Shown in pieces: positions 33,601-45,321 of a stretch of 64,000 nt of DNA. The translations under genes were made by a program, and so were the position numbers. Each line of letters opens with the position of its first letter. Positions within the stretch are counted from its first letter, which is position 1. Under the pieces are notes generated by a model, which did no database searches, had not been told where the DNA came from, and worked only from the letters and a program-made list of their open reading frames with translations. This DNA is from Triticum aestivum (lineage: Eukaryota; Streptophyta; Magnoliopsida; Poales; Poaceae): NCBI RefSeq assembly GCF_018294505.1, contig NC_057798.1:373612839-373676838 (forward strand), read 5' to 3'.

Positions 33601-34518
33601 ATATTAAGGTATATTAAGGCCTCCTTTTAATAGAGAACCGGACCAAAGCATTAACACATAGTGAATACATGAACTCCTCAAACTACGGTCATCACCGAGA
33701 AGTATCCCGATTATTGTCACTTCGGGGTTGTCGGATCATAACACATAATAGGTGACTATAGACTTGCAAGATAGGATCAAGAACACACATATATTCATGA
33801 AAACATAATAGGTTCAGATCTGAAATCATGGCACTCGGGCCCTAGTGACAAGCATTAAGCATAGCAAAGTCATAGCAACATCAATCTCAGAACATAGTGG
33901 ATACTAGGGATCAAACCCTAACAAAACTAACTTGATTACATGGTAAATCTCATCCAACCCATGACGGTCCAGCAAGCCTACGATGGAATTGCTCACGCAC
34001 GGCAGTGAGTATCATGAAATTGGTGATGGAGGATAGTTGATGATGACGACGGCGATGAATCCCCCTCTCCGGAGCCCTGAATGGACTCCAGATCAGCCCT
34101 CTCGAGAGAGATTAGGGCTTGGCGGCGGCTCCTTGTCGTAAAACGCGATGAAACTTTCTCTCTGATTTTTTTCTCCACGAGACAGAATATATGGAGCTGG
34201 AGTTGAGGTCGGTGGAGGTCCAGGGGACCCACGAGATAGGGGGGCGCGCCCTACAGGGGGGGCGCCCCCTGTCTCGTGGATAGGCCCTGGGCCCCCTGGT
34301 GTATTTATTTTGCCCAGAAATTCTTATTGATTCCAAAAAGTGCCTCCGTGGATTTTCAGGACATTCCGAGAACTTTTCTTTTCTACACATAAAACAACAT
34401 CATGGCAGTTCTGCTTAAAACATCATCAGTCCGGGTTAGTTTCATTCAAATCATGCAAGTTAGAGTCCAAAACAAGGGCAAAAGTGTTTGGAAAAGTAGA
34501 TACGTTGGAGACGTATCA
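33601..34518 (-). mobile_element. Truncated LTR, TGATACGTCTCC type (Sabrina-like), first copy
   Basis: Minus-strand sequence starts TGATACGTCTCCAACGTATC at 34518 and is the first 0.9 kb of an LTR whose remainder is missing. A second, more diverged copy is at 50307-51307. I associate these ends with Sabrina-type gypsy elements from memory; the family name is unverified. Its right end abuts the LTR of A, its left end abuts element C, so it sits on a deletion scar. Confidence 0.7.
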
Positions 34519-35157
34519 ACAATATAGAGGAAGAACAGCCTCGCGAGGAGAGGTGTTCTTGTGGTGGTGTGGTGTGCGGATGGACTTAACTTGTCCTGCT
34601 ACTGTGGTAGCTAGCCCTATATATAGAGGCCCTGGTCCTCTTCCCAAATATTGAGCAGGAAGGGATCCAACAACGGCCATTTTGTAAGGGGACAGATAGT
34701 ACAAGCTATCCTGACTAAAGGTGGTCTTCGCCTGCCAAAGGCACTGGTGATGACACCGTCTTGGGCTCCACGGTGACCTCTGTCCTGCCGCTCTGTTGGC
34801 CTTGGTCTCGTTGCACAGATAAGGAAACCTTTGCCTGATGCCTCGGTACTCCGCGCCTGCGCTTGCCTCCTTTGCACCAAAGAGGAAACGAGGACACTGC
34901 GCAGGCTGGCGCCCGCCTGGTCTTGATCGTCATGGCTTGCGTCACGGGCACCTCGCGAGGTACCCCTTGCCTTGATCTCTCCGCCTCCTTGCGAGCCTGC
35001 CTGGCAAGGCCACTCCTGAGGAGGCCTTGTGTCGTCCACCCCGCGAGGGTCTTGAGCGCTTGGTTGATGAAGACGGGCCGTATTGGGCCCCTGGTTGAGC
35101 CACGCTGCATGCCGTAGGCAGGCAAGTCTGGGGACCCCCATTCCCAGAACACCGACA
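34519..35157 (-). repeat. 5' LTR of element A, truncated
   Basis: Aligns with about 8675-9345, so the first 215 bp of the LTR are missing. An internal 20-odd-bp deletion removes part of the gaggcttggcccc segment near 35045. Ends CCGACA at 35157, followed by the right target copy acatt. Confidence 0.85.
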
Positions 35158-35454
35158 ACATTCATGTTGCAGACTTTTCAGAGGACGAGTAAGGTGCCAT
35201 AGGTTGTTGTCTTTCACTCAGTGATGCCGTTGGAGTTGATGGACTCACTTTATCTTCCATGCCTTCTGCTATTATCGTTTTTAGATGGCCTTAAGCCATA
35301 TTGTTGTAATAAGTTCTCTTTTGAGACATTTGATGTAATAAGTGTGTGATTGCTACTCTGTTATAAATCCTCAAGTATTGTGCATGTTAGCATTACCGAT
35401 CCAGGGATGACATTGATGCATGGAGATCAGTCTGTTTGAGGTCTGGTTGCTACA
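35158..35454 (+). repeat. 5' LTR of element E, second part
   Basis: Begins with the target copy of A (35158-35162), then continues the LTR of E exactly where 8457 stopped, as shown by alignment with 43428-43722. Ends TTGCTACA, matching the TGTAAC start. Confidence 0.9.
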
Positions 35455-35457
35455 AGA

Positions 35458-35469
35458 TGGTATCAGAGC
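35458..35469 (+). other. Primer-binding site of element E (initiator tRNA-Met)
   Basis: TGGTATCAGAGC, exact match to the plant initiator tRNA-Met primer motif, 3 nt after the LTR end. Confidence 0.95.
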
Positions 35470-35562
35470 ACACGCTAACTGTAGGACACTACCACTAAGC
35501 TTAAGCCCTAGATCACTACTCTCTTCTCATTTCTGACTCGTCTCCCTTTTCTACTCCATAGG

Positions 35563-36300
35563 ATGGCGGATGCAAGGAACAAGTTCACCCAACCGGATGA
35601 AGATATACCTTTTGGGCGGCACTTGAAGGAAGTTACTAGGTACCTGAACATCGGAATACCAAGCTTCATCGGGACCTACATCGCCACTTTACCAGAAGAG
35701 GAGCGTTGGATGATTCGAGTTCAAGTTCCAGGAAGGACATTCATGCCAGTCACCGAGCCCATAGAGTTTTCCTTTGATGCACCAACCTGGAGTCTAGGAA
35801 AGAGCATGGCAGCCCACATCACCATGGGACGCATTGGAGAAGTTTACCACAAGGATCTCAAGGATACTATCTACTAGATTTATGGGCGCCGATATGAGCA
35901 ATGGGAGATGATCAACACCAGGAAGGATAGGTCTATTGCAGCTTTCATCCAGGAGTTAAACCAGCACATTCGTCGCCAGGAGAACCAGATGTGCGCAGGC
36001 ATGATAGATCTGAATAAGGCAATGACTAGGATCACAGAGCTGGAGGAAGAACTCAAGTCTACACACGATGGATATGAGGAGGAAAGGACGATACTCATGG
36101 AGAAGAAAGATGATCTGACGAGAAATCTAGGAGTATTCATGGGAGACCCTGCGCCAGGAGGAGAAGACGACGGTTCCACTTGTCTAGAGAACTACATCAT
36201 CATCGACGACACCGACTCGGACCCTGATGATAGCAATGATGACTATGTTGATGAAGCTGGAGCAGATATCATGGAGTCTTCCATCGATCAAGTTTTCTAG
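35563..36300 (+). pseudogene. ORF0 of element E, upstream of gag
   Basis: A 245-codon frame starting MADARNKFTQPDED with one TAG at 35875-35877. The N-terminal half has a compact mixed pattern (PEEERWMIRVQVPGRTFMPV). Residues about 115-180 are a probable coiled coil (NKAMTRITELEEELKST), and the tail is strongly acidic (IIDDTDSDPDDSNDDYVDE). It has no gag or pol motif. It lies between the primer site and gag, like the frame at 102-887 in element F. Function unknown; the repeated position in two elements argues that it is a real gene of this lineage. Confidence 0.6.
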
Positions 36301-36501
36301 TCGACCACCATGTCAGTAGTAGTACTCCCCCATGTATATAGTATAGTCCGAGCACTCTTGTAACGATACATAGACCGATTGTATGCCCTTGTTTGAATTG
36401 ATTGAAGTGATATGTTTGTGTTTATCTCATGTGCATATGGGTAGTGTTTTCCCTCTAGATCTCATTATGTTCTGTTTTCTCGTCTTTTCTAAACCCATCA
36501 G

Positions 36502-37560
36502 ATGCCTCTGAGACGCGACAATGGATTTGCTTTCCCGCCAAAGCTCACTCAGTTGATTCAGCAGCAGAATGCATTGATGCAGATACTAGTCCAGAATCAG
36601 AACCAGGGGAACAACAACAACCCACCACCACCACCTATTGATCACTTAGCCCATTTCTTAAGGCTGAATCCGCCGGTGTTCTCCAGTAGCACCGAGCCAA
36701 TAGTTGCAGATGATTGGCTCTGCAAGATTGGATGCGAGTTGACCACTACAGGATGCACAGATGCGGAGAGGGTGCGTTTTGCCGCACATCAGCTTGATGG
36801 ACCCGCAACATCATGGTGGGAGAATTTCACAGCCACTTACCCCGTCGACACTGTGACATGGGACTAGTTTCAACAAGCTTTTCGCACTGCCCATGTTTCA
36901 GCAGGAGCTATGGCCATGAAGAAGCACGAGTTTCACAACTTGCACCAAGGAGGACGCGCACGGTGGGCCAGTATGTGGATGATTTTAGTAAGTTAGTATG
37001 TTATGCCCCGGATGACGTTGCTATGGATGCAGCTAAGCAGGAGAAGTTTCTGGAAGGGCTGAATGATGAGCTAAGCATGCAGTTGATGGTGGCAACCTTC
37101 AACAACTACCAGGAGTTGGTAGATAGAGCTCTTATGATTGAAGGGAAGCAACAGCAGATTGACAACCGCAAGAGGAAGTATGGACAAGGGAAGTACAATT
37201 TAGGAGCTTAGCAGAGGCCCTGTTTTACCCCGCACTCAGGAGGACACCTTCACCATAACCATGGAGGTCACAATCACAATGGAGGGAGTTCGCATAACCA
37301 TAGTGGCCCCGAGAATGGGAATGGTAATGGAGGAAGCAACGACCAGAACCGTTCCAACCCAGCAACGCCCGCCAAGAAGGATCTAAGTCACATTACTTGT
37401 TTCAAGTGCAGGAAGAATGGACATTACGCCACGGAGTGTTCTGAAGCAAAGAATGGAAATGGCAACGGAAGCTCTGGGAAGAAGCCCAACCCTTTCAACA
37501 GGGGACAAGTGAACCACGTTAACGTGGAGGAGGTTGAAGCCCAGCCCGATGCAGTAATAG
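36502..37560 (+). pseudogene. gag: gag of element E, with CCHC zinc knuckle
   Basis: Starts MPLRRDNGFAFPPKLTQLIQ. The capsid-like part contains RFAAHQLDGPATSWWENF, typical of plant gypsy gag. A TAG stops the frame at 36865-36867. A frameshift near 36955 moves it to the frame that carries YVDDFSK and the helix EKFLEGLNDELSMQLM; another TAG is at 37209-37211. The nucleocapsid zinc knuckle CFKCRKNGHYATEC is at about 37399-37440. The product would assemble particles and bind RNA; this copy is inactive. Confidence 0.85.
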
Positions 37561-40500
37561 GTAAGTTTTTGGTTAAGTCATTTACTGGAATCGTATTTTC
37601 GATACTGGTGCGTCGCATTCATACATATCAAGGGGATTTGTGGATAAGAATAAGTTGCCCACCAAAGTTCTTAGAACACCTATGTTAGTAAGGTCGCCAG
37701 GAGCGGAGCATATGTCAAGCCAAGGATGTTTTCAGATGCCATTGACCATAGGTAGGCATGTTTTCCCCTCAGACCTGATAATACTGGAGTCGCAAGGTTG
37801 GATGTGACTTTGGGTATGGATTGGCTATCAATGTATGGAGGAAACATCAATTGCGCCAGTAAGTCGATTATGCTCACCACTCCAGAAGGAAGGAGGATTA
37901 AGTATGTATCCCAGCATGTGCCGAAAAGGACTCAAGTGAATTCCTTATCAGTAGTTGTACAGGAGGAAGTACCAGTGGTGAAGGATTTCCCTAATGTATT
38001 TCCAGAAGAGTTGCCAGGCATGCCACCAGATAGAGACATTGAGTTTTTGATTGAGCTTTTGCCAGGCATAGGGCCAATATCTAAGAGACCATACAGGATG
38101 CCCGGAAAGAATTTGGAGGAAATTAAGAAGCAGATTAAGGAGTTATTGGATAAAGGCTATATTGTCCCAAGTTCGTCACCTTGGGGATCACCAGTACTTC
38201 TAGTGGAGAAGAAGGATGGATCTTTGAGAATGGTTGTTGATTATCGCGGATTGAATGAAGTGACAATCAAGAACAAGTACCCACTGCCGATGATCAACGA
38301 TTTGTTTGACCAGTTGCAAGGAGCTATAGTATTTTCCAAGATGGACCTGCGGTCAGGATACCACCAGCTAAAGATTCGAGAGCAGGATATACCTAAGACA
38401 ACTTTACCACAAGGTACAGGCTATATGGGTATACCGTTATGTCATTTGGTTTGACTAACGCACCTGCCTATTTCATGAACATGATGAACAAGGTGTTTAT
38501 GGAGTTCTTGGATAAGTTCGTCATGGTGTTCATTGATGACATATTGGTCTACTCGAAGAATGAAGAGGAGCATAAGGAGCATTTGTGTTTGGTACTTGGG
38601 AAGCTCAGAGAACATCAGCTATATGCCAAGTTCAGCAAGTGTGACTTTTGGTTGAAGGAAGTTGGGTTCCTCGGACATGTTTTATCCGGAGAAGGAATAG
38701 CAGTAGACCCCACCAAGGTTGTCACAGTGACAAACTGGGAAGCACCCACGTCAGTTGGAGAGATCCAGTGTTTTCTGGGACTAGCAGGATTCTACCGGAG
38801 GTTCATTGAGAATTTCTCTAAGATTGCAAAGCCCATGATGGAGTTGTTGAAGAAGGACACCAAGTTCAAATGGACTGAGGAATGTGAGGCAAGTTTTCAG
38901 GAGTTGAAGAAATGTTTGGTTACAGCTCCAGTGTTGATTCTTCTAGATCAACGCAAGGATTATCAGGTGTATTGTGACGCTTCTTGTCGAGGACTGGAGC
39001 AGTGCTTATGCAGGAGGGAAGAGTTGTTTCATATGCCTCACGATAGCTTAAACCCGATGAGTTGAATTATGCTACACATGATTTGGAGTTAGCAGCCGTA
39101 GTGCATGCGTTGAAGACATGGAGACATTTTCTCATCGGAAACCACTGTGAGGTGTACACGGATCACAAGAGTTTGAAGTTTATCTTCACGCAGAAGGAGT
39201 TGAATCTCAGGCAGAGGAGATGGTTGGAGCTCATCAAGGATTATGTTATGAGGTTGCATTATCATCCTGGAAAGGCTAACATAGTAGCTGATGCGTTGAG
39301 CCACAAGAGTCATGTCAATACGCTCATGACCGAAGAGTTACCCAAGGAGTTAGCAGAGGATCTTCGTGAGATATGTTTGGAGATAGTTCCGAGAGGCTAT
39401 GTAGCAACATTGGAGATTCAGTCTACTTTGATGGAAAAGATCAGAGAAGCTCAGAATATGGACAAGGATATTGCCGAGATAAAGGAAAGGATGAGCAAAG
39501 GAAATGCCAAAGGATTTCATGAGGATGAGCACGATACCGTATGGTTTCTGGACCGCGTATATGTGCCAAATGATCCGGAGATCAGGAAGTTGATTCTGCA
39601 GGAGGCCCATGATTCGATGTATTCGATTCACCCAGGAAATACCAAGATGTATCTAGATTTGAAGGACAGTTTCTGGTGGACCGGAATGAAGAAGGATATT
39701 GCGGAGTATGTAGCAGTTTGTGATGTATGTCAGAGGGTGAAGGCAGAGCATCAGAAGCCAACAGGTTTGCTATAGCCATTGCCGATACCCAAATGGAAGT
39801 GGGATAAGATAGGCATGGATTTTATCACGGGATTGCCCAAGACTCGTTTAGGCTATGACTTGATATGGGTTGTAGTCGATTGGTTGATGAAGGTAGCTCA
39901 TTTCATCCCAGTGAAGACCACTTACACCAGTGCTAAGTTGGCAAAGATATACATGACCAGGATCGTATGTCTGCATGGAGTTCCGAGGACCATTGTATCA
40001 CATAGAGGAACCTAGTTTACCTCAAAGTTCTGGAATTAGTTGCACGAAACTTTGGGTACCAGGCTAGAGTTCAGAACAACCTTTCATCCACATACAGATG
40101 GACAGGCCGAGAGAGTCAATCAGATTCTGGAGGACATGTTGAGAGCTTGTGCGGTAGATTATGGATCTAGTTGGGACAACAATTTGTCATATGCAGAGTT
40201 CTCTTACAACAACAGCTATCAAGCCAGTTTGAAGATGGCCCCTTTCGAAGCTTTGTACGGAAGGAGGTGCAGGACACCGTTGTTGTGGGATGAAGTTGGA
40301 GACCGCCAGTTGTTTGGACCAGATTTGATTAAAGAGTCCGAAGAGAAGGTTAAGCTGATTCGCGATAGAGTCAAGGTAGCCCTGTCTAGGCAGAAGAGCT
40401 ATGCGGATTCTAAACGCAAGGAGACAAATTAGGAGTCGAAGACCGAGTGTATCTTTGTGTGTCCCCACTTCGAGGAGTTAAGCGATTTGGAGTTAAGGGA

Positions 40501-40902
40501 AAGTTAGCACCATGTTTTGTCGGACCATACAAAGTTCTGGAACGTATGGGAGAAGTTGCTTACAAGTTGGAATTGCTAGAAGGATTGTCTGGAGTTCACA
40601 ATGTGTTCCACGTTTCCCAGTTGAAGAAGTGCCACGCGGAGATGGCCGAAATCCCTCTGAGAGATACAGTGCCACTGGAAGTGATTCAGTTGGACAGTGA
40701 TTTGACCTACGAGGAGAAACCAATCAAGATTCTCGAGTTTGCCAGCCAAGTCACACGCAACAAAGTTATCAAATTATGCAAAGTTCAGTGGAGCCACCAT
40801 ACCGAGGATGAAGCCACCTGGGAAAGAGAGGAAGGCGTATGGAAGGACCATCCACACCTATTTTCTAGCCAACCCGAATCTCGAGGGCAAGATTCATCTT
40901 AA
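37561..40902 (+). pseudogene. pol: pol of element E: protease, RT, RNase H, integrase, chromodomain; broken
   Basis: Protease DTGASHSYIS near 37600, reached after a frameshift. RT in 37798-38454 and 38439-39065 ([11 protein letters not shown], then FIDDILVYS) with a frameshift at about 38405. RNase H spans another frameshift near 39010-39060 (YCDAS, then [11 protein letters not shown]). Integrase has the HHCC region ([25 protein letters not shown]), a TAG at 39775, core residue in GMDFITGLP, His in place of the second catalytic Asp (VSHRGT), two further TAG codons at about 40014 and 40038, and the Glu in GQAERVNQ. After a stop and frameshift near 40431 the C-terminus ends in a chromodomain (VIKLCKVQWSHHTEDEATWE). 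The chromodomain would guide integration in chromatin. This copy is dead. Confidence 0.9.
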
Positions 40903-40914
40903 GGGGGGTAGGTT
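40901..40914 (+). other. Polypurine tract of element E
   Basis: AAGGGGGGTAGGTT immediately before the 3' LTR, the plus-strand priming site. Confidence 0.8.
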
Positions 40915-43722
40915 TGTAACATCCCAAATTTCCAATTTGGAATGTTATACATTAGATCATCATTGCATATCATATTTTATTGCATTTTTGGTTGATCCTA
41001 GAAATTCTACGCAATTCAAGGACCCACGAAGAGAGTTGAGGATTTCGTTATTTTCATATTTGAGTTTTCTCAAATTCTGAAAAGAGGATCATTTGGTTTT
41101 AATTATTTTTCTTTCCTAATATTTCTAAAATAAAAATATATGAGAGGAGATAATATGACTTCTCCAAAATAAATGAAATACTAGAGGAAAAAAATATTAA
41201 AATCAAATAAATAGTTTTACTTGGATTTTATTGCAATTTTATTTAAATTAGAAAAATGGCACATTTTCAAAATTGCATTTTTAGGCCAAGAAAATGTTCA
41301 TGTTGTTCTGAATATTTTATTTAGACGGTGAAAATTTGTTTTGGCATTTTTAGTTTTTTATTTTATTTTCTAGGATTTGTTTAGTTTTAGCGGAATTTTT
41401 TTTCAAAGTAAATGTTCGCGCGCCCGACTGGGCCAGCGGCCAAGCCGAGCCGGGCCGGCCTCACCAGCACCGCCGCCTCGCCCCGACCGACTCCGACCGG
41501 GAGTCGGGCGGACGCACGTCGCCGCCGCCACGTCCGAGGAGGACTCCTCCTCCTCGACCCCCTCCCCAAGTCGCCGAGCCCCCCTTCCCTCCTTAAATAC
41601 TGCCACCCCCGCCGCCTCTCGCCACCCCGGCCTGCAACCTGACGCCACCGCCGCCGCCTGCCAGAGCCGCGCCGCCCGCAAGCGCCACCGCGCCGCCGTG
41701 CCTCGCCGCCGCGCCTCGCCGTCGCCCCACCGCCACCTTGCCGCCGCCCCGGAGCCCCACCGCCGCAGCAGGACCCCATCGGAGCCGCCCCCGCCTCGTC
41801 GGAGCCTCGCCGAAGGTAGAAACCGCCACCGCCACCAATTCGTTTTTTTAAACCGCTCGATTTTTTAGAAACCTAGGTTTATTTTTTTTAGATTAGATCG
41901 GTTCGGTTTTCTCGGTTGACCTAAATAGCGGACGTTCATCCGTACGTTCGTTTTAGCGAACGGTGTTCACCCGTTAGCCGCAGACAGCGAATGTTCGTTC
42001 TTCAGCCTGTTCGTCAGTTTTTATTTTTCCAGGGGTTTTCCGCGATTATTTTTGATCGCGATTTCTGCCGTGATTTTCGTTTTAGTTTATCTTTTCGCTT
42101 GTTTATCAGAATCAGGCGATTCAAGCGCCTAGATCTTCGTCTCAAAGCCCTCTTTATGTTTAATCAACTTGAACAAGATTTTGGTACTTTAAAATTTGAC
42201 TTTAGTCTAGATTAGTAAACATATCTTGTTTCTTTCGCAGTTTGAGTTTCGTTGCTTCGTTTGATTTGATTCTTTTTGCAAACCGGAGTTCTTAAGTTGA
42301 ACTTTCTGGTTATATCCCTTATTTGAGTTTTACCCGTGCTTCTAGTTGAGGGCTTATTGTATGTTTGTTTGTTTGTTTGCGATAGAGTACCCGGAGTGCG
42401 AAGCGTGCTACTACGAGTCTCTTGGATTCACAAATCATCAGCAAGGCAAGTAACACTTTGATCATACCTCTTTACTACCCAGTTTTATTGCATTAGATCA
42501 ATCCTCAAACAATTGCATGTTAGGATTTCTTTAACATGTGGGTTCTTGGAAGTAGATGATGAGGTAGAACCTATTACCCTGTTTACTATCAAACCTTTGG
42601 GAGTTACTTCTACGTTGCTTATATTGCTATGCTATGCGTGTAGACGTGGTTTGGTACGAGTGATTCATGACAGATGTGAGTATTGTTAATTAATGGTTAA
42701 CTTAAGGTGGCTACTTTGATAAACATCTGGGTGGATTGTTCCAGGCACCCTGGAATACCCAGTGGTTGTCAGGGCACCTGGAGAATCCAGTGTTGTCCAA
42801 GGATATCCCGGAGTACCCGTGTGATCATCCTACGGTCCGCCACTTGCTCAAAGGGATCATAATATTATTCATGCTAGAAACTTTAGTGTGGAGCCACAGG
42901 CTATTATGGGCTCTAGCATAGTTGAGTATGTCGCAAGATCTCTTTCAGTGGTGGGCTAGCAAATGTAGGGGAAAGTAGGTGTAACTGTCCACCCAGAGTA
43001 AAGAGTTATTGTTTCAGAAAGACTGTGTCTCGAATCTCCGACCATGGATGTATTCGAGTCTTATGGGGAAAAGTGCGCAAGCCTCTGCAAAGTGTACAAA
43101 CTAATCATGGTTAGCCGTGTCCCCGGTTATGGACATCTTGAGTATCTGGTTCTTGGATTATCATGTTGATCTCATCACTCTAAATATAATTTGATTGGGT
43201 TTAATGATGATGCTTAATTGGGATAGAGTTGGAGAAACCTTCTCAATGTTTAACAATCACCATGATAGTTAAATAAAATTTATTCCTTTGTTGTAGGAAA
43301 AAATTGGCTTTATGCAAAACTGTTAACCATAGAGCTTTCCACCAGCCATATATGCATTCATTCTGTTCATTACTCCATGTGTTACATTGCCAGCATATTC
43401 CATGTGCTGACCCATTTCGGGCTGCAACGTTCATGTTGCAGACTTTTCAGATGACGAGTAAGGTGCCATAGGTTGTTGTCTTTCACTTAGTGATGCCGTT
43501 GGAGTTGATGGACTCACTTTATCTTCCAAGACTTCCACTGTTGTCGTTTTTAGATGGCCTCAAGCCATATTTTTGTAATAAGTTCTCTTTTGAGACATTC
43601 AGTGTAATAAGTGTGTGATTGCTACTCTGTTATAAATGCTCAAGTACTGTGCATGTCAGCATTCCGATCTAGGGATGACATTGATGCACGGAGATCAGAC
43701 TGTTTGAGGTCTGGTTGCTAAA
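40915..43722 (+). repeat. 3' LTR of element E (2.8 kb)
   Basis: TGTAACATCCCAAATTTCC to TTGCTAAA, with the right target copy atacg following. The GC-rich block is at 41410-41820. Compared with the 5' LTR it shows many substitutions and several small indels. The frames over the GC block are not supported as genes. Confidence 0.9.
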
Positions 43723-44841
43723 ATACGTTATGCTTATTATTGCTTAGCCATGCTCATAGACGGGGATTGGATCGTGATTCACACATGGAAGTTTGAGAGT
43801 TATTTTAAATCATGGATAATATTAAGGTGGCAACTTTAATATACATCTCGGTGGATTGGTTGAGGCACCTGGGGAACCCAGTGTTGCCTATTTTTAGAAA
43901 TCTTGGGGTATCCGTGTGATTATCCTATGGAATGCCACCCAGGCTCAAAGGGATCATAAGATTATCATGCTAGAAACTTCCGTGTGAAGCCACAAGCCAT
44001 TATGGGCTCTGGCATAGTTGAGTAAGTTGCGTGAGCTCTTGAAGAGGTAGACTAGCAGATGTAGAGGGTTGTAGGTGGTACTGTCTACCCGTAGTAGAGA
44101 GTTAATGCTTTAGAAAGGCTATGTCTTAATCATCCGATCATGGATGCGGTCGAGTCTTGTGGGGAAAAGTGCGCAGACCTCTACAAATTGTATAAACTAA
44201 TCATGGTTAGCCGTGTCCCTGGTTATGGACGTCTTGAGTATCTAGTACTTGAATCTATTGATGTGATCTCATTATGTTATTATAATTAATTTGAATTGGG
44301 TTAATGATGATACTTTTAATTGGGATTTGAGTTGGGGTTACCTTCTCAAATAATGGGTAACTTGGGAGTAGTTAAATAAATTTATTCCTTTGTTATAGGG
44401 AAAAACTAGCTTAATGCAAAATCATGGAACTTATAGCGTCCACCAGCCGAATATTCATGTAGATATAGTTCTTGCATTTCATTGCTTTTACAGTGTAACT
44501 ATGCCAGCATATTCCATGTGCTGACCCGTTTCGGGCTACAACGTCTTATGTTGCAGACTACTCAGACGACGAGTAAGGTGCGATAGGTCATTGTTTTGCA
44601 CTCAGCTATGTCGTTGGAGTTGATGGACTCATTTACCTTGGAAGCTTCCGCAGTTATTTTGTTTAGATGGCGTTCAGCCATGATATTTTTTTTGTAATCA
44701 TACTCTTTATGAGGGCTCGATGTAATAATTGTGTGATTGAAACTCTATTATAAATCCTCGAGTACTATGCGTGTCAGCATTACCAATCCAGAGATGAAAC
44801 TGATGCATAGAGACTTGACCGTTTGAGGTCTGGTCGATACA
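43723..44841 (+). repeat. Right fragment of older LTR G
   Basis: Resumes the LTR cut at 5531. Its sequence parallels the LTR of E from about 42700 on (same order of segments: ggtggattg, caagcca, gccgtgtccc, gctgacccgtttcggg), but with much divergence. Ends CGATACA at 44841. No primer site follows, since the next sequence belongs to element H. Confidence 0.6.
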
Positions 44842-45303
44842 GATGTGATCATAATTATGCGCTTTTCTATCAATTGCTCGATAGTAATTTGTTCCCCCAT
44901 CGTAATACATGCTATCTCGAGATAAGCCACTAGTGAAACCTATGGCCCCCGGGTCTCTTTTCCATTATATTCCATCTCTTTTCCAATTATTAAATCTTGT
45001 TTACTATTTTGTAATCTTTACTTTCCAATCTATACAACAGAAATACCAAAAATATTTACTTTATTATCTCTATCCGATTTCACTTTTGCGAGTGACCGTG
45101 AAGGGATTGACAACCCCTCTATCGTGTTGGTTGCAAGTTCTTGATTGTTTGTGCAGGTATTCGGTGACTTGTGCGTCGTATCCTACTGGATTGATACCTT
45201 GGTTCTCAAAAACTGAGGGAAATACTTACGCTACTTTGCTGCACCACCCTTTCCTCATCAAGGGAAAACGAACGCAAGCTCAAGAGGTAGCAAGAAGGAT
45301 TTT

Positions 45304-45321
45304 TGGCGCCGTTTACGGGGA
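45304..45321 (+). other. Primer-binding site of element H (tRNA-Asp type)
   Basis: TGGCGCCGTTTACGGGGA, close to the plant tRNA-Asp primer motif TGGCGCCGTTGCCGGGGA, with two differences. Confidence 0.8.

Larger units (their letters stand above)
8458..35157 (-). mobile_element. Gypsy-type retrotransposon A nested in the 5' LTR of E
   Basis: Ends are TGTCGG (8458) and CCGACA (35157). The flanks are atgtt (8453-8457) and acatt (35158-35162), while the uninterrupted 3' LTR of E reads acgtt at this site, so the two target copies each carry one different CpG transition. Retained parts: 3' LTR 8458-9345, a B3-like antisense gene, residual interior to 11261, and a fragment of the 5' LTR at 34519-35157. 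Gag-pol of A is missing. Everything between is element C with its own insertions plus a truncated foreign LTR. Orientation comes from the polypurine run (minus-strand GGCCCGGGGGCTACT) just inside the left LTR. Confidence 0.85.
5532..43722 (+). mobile_element. Chromovirus-type gypsy retrotransposon E, host of the whole nest
   Basis: Plus-strand element flanked by an exact 5-bp duplication atacg (5527-5531 and 43723-43727). Components: 5' LTR 5532-8457 continued at 35163-35454, tRNA-Met primer site 35458, ORF0 35563, gag 36502, pol with C-terminal chromodomain to 40902, polypurine tract 40901-40914, 3' LTR 40915-43722. Without the nested insertion the element would be about 11.5 kb. The chromodomain after integrase places it among chromoviruses, probably the Tekay/Del side (inference). 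All its ORFs are broken, and the two LTRs differ by many substitutions and small indels, so it is older than the elements nested in it. Confidence 0.9.

Noticed and set aside
41377..41868. 163-codon frame in the 3' LTR of E
   Set aside because: Same GC-rich LTR block as at 6024; low complexity and not conserved in frame between LTR copies.
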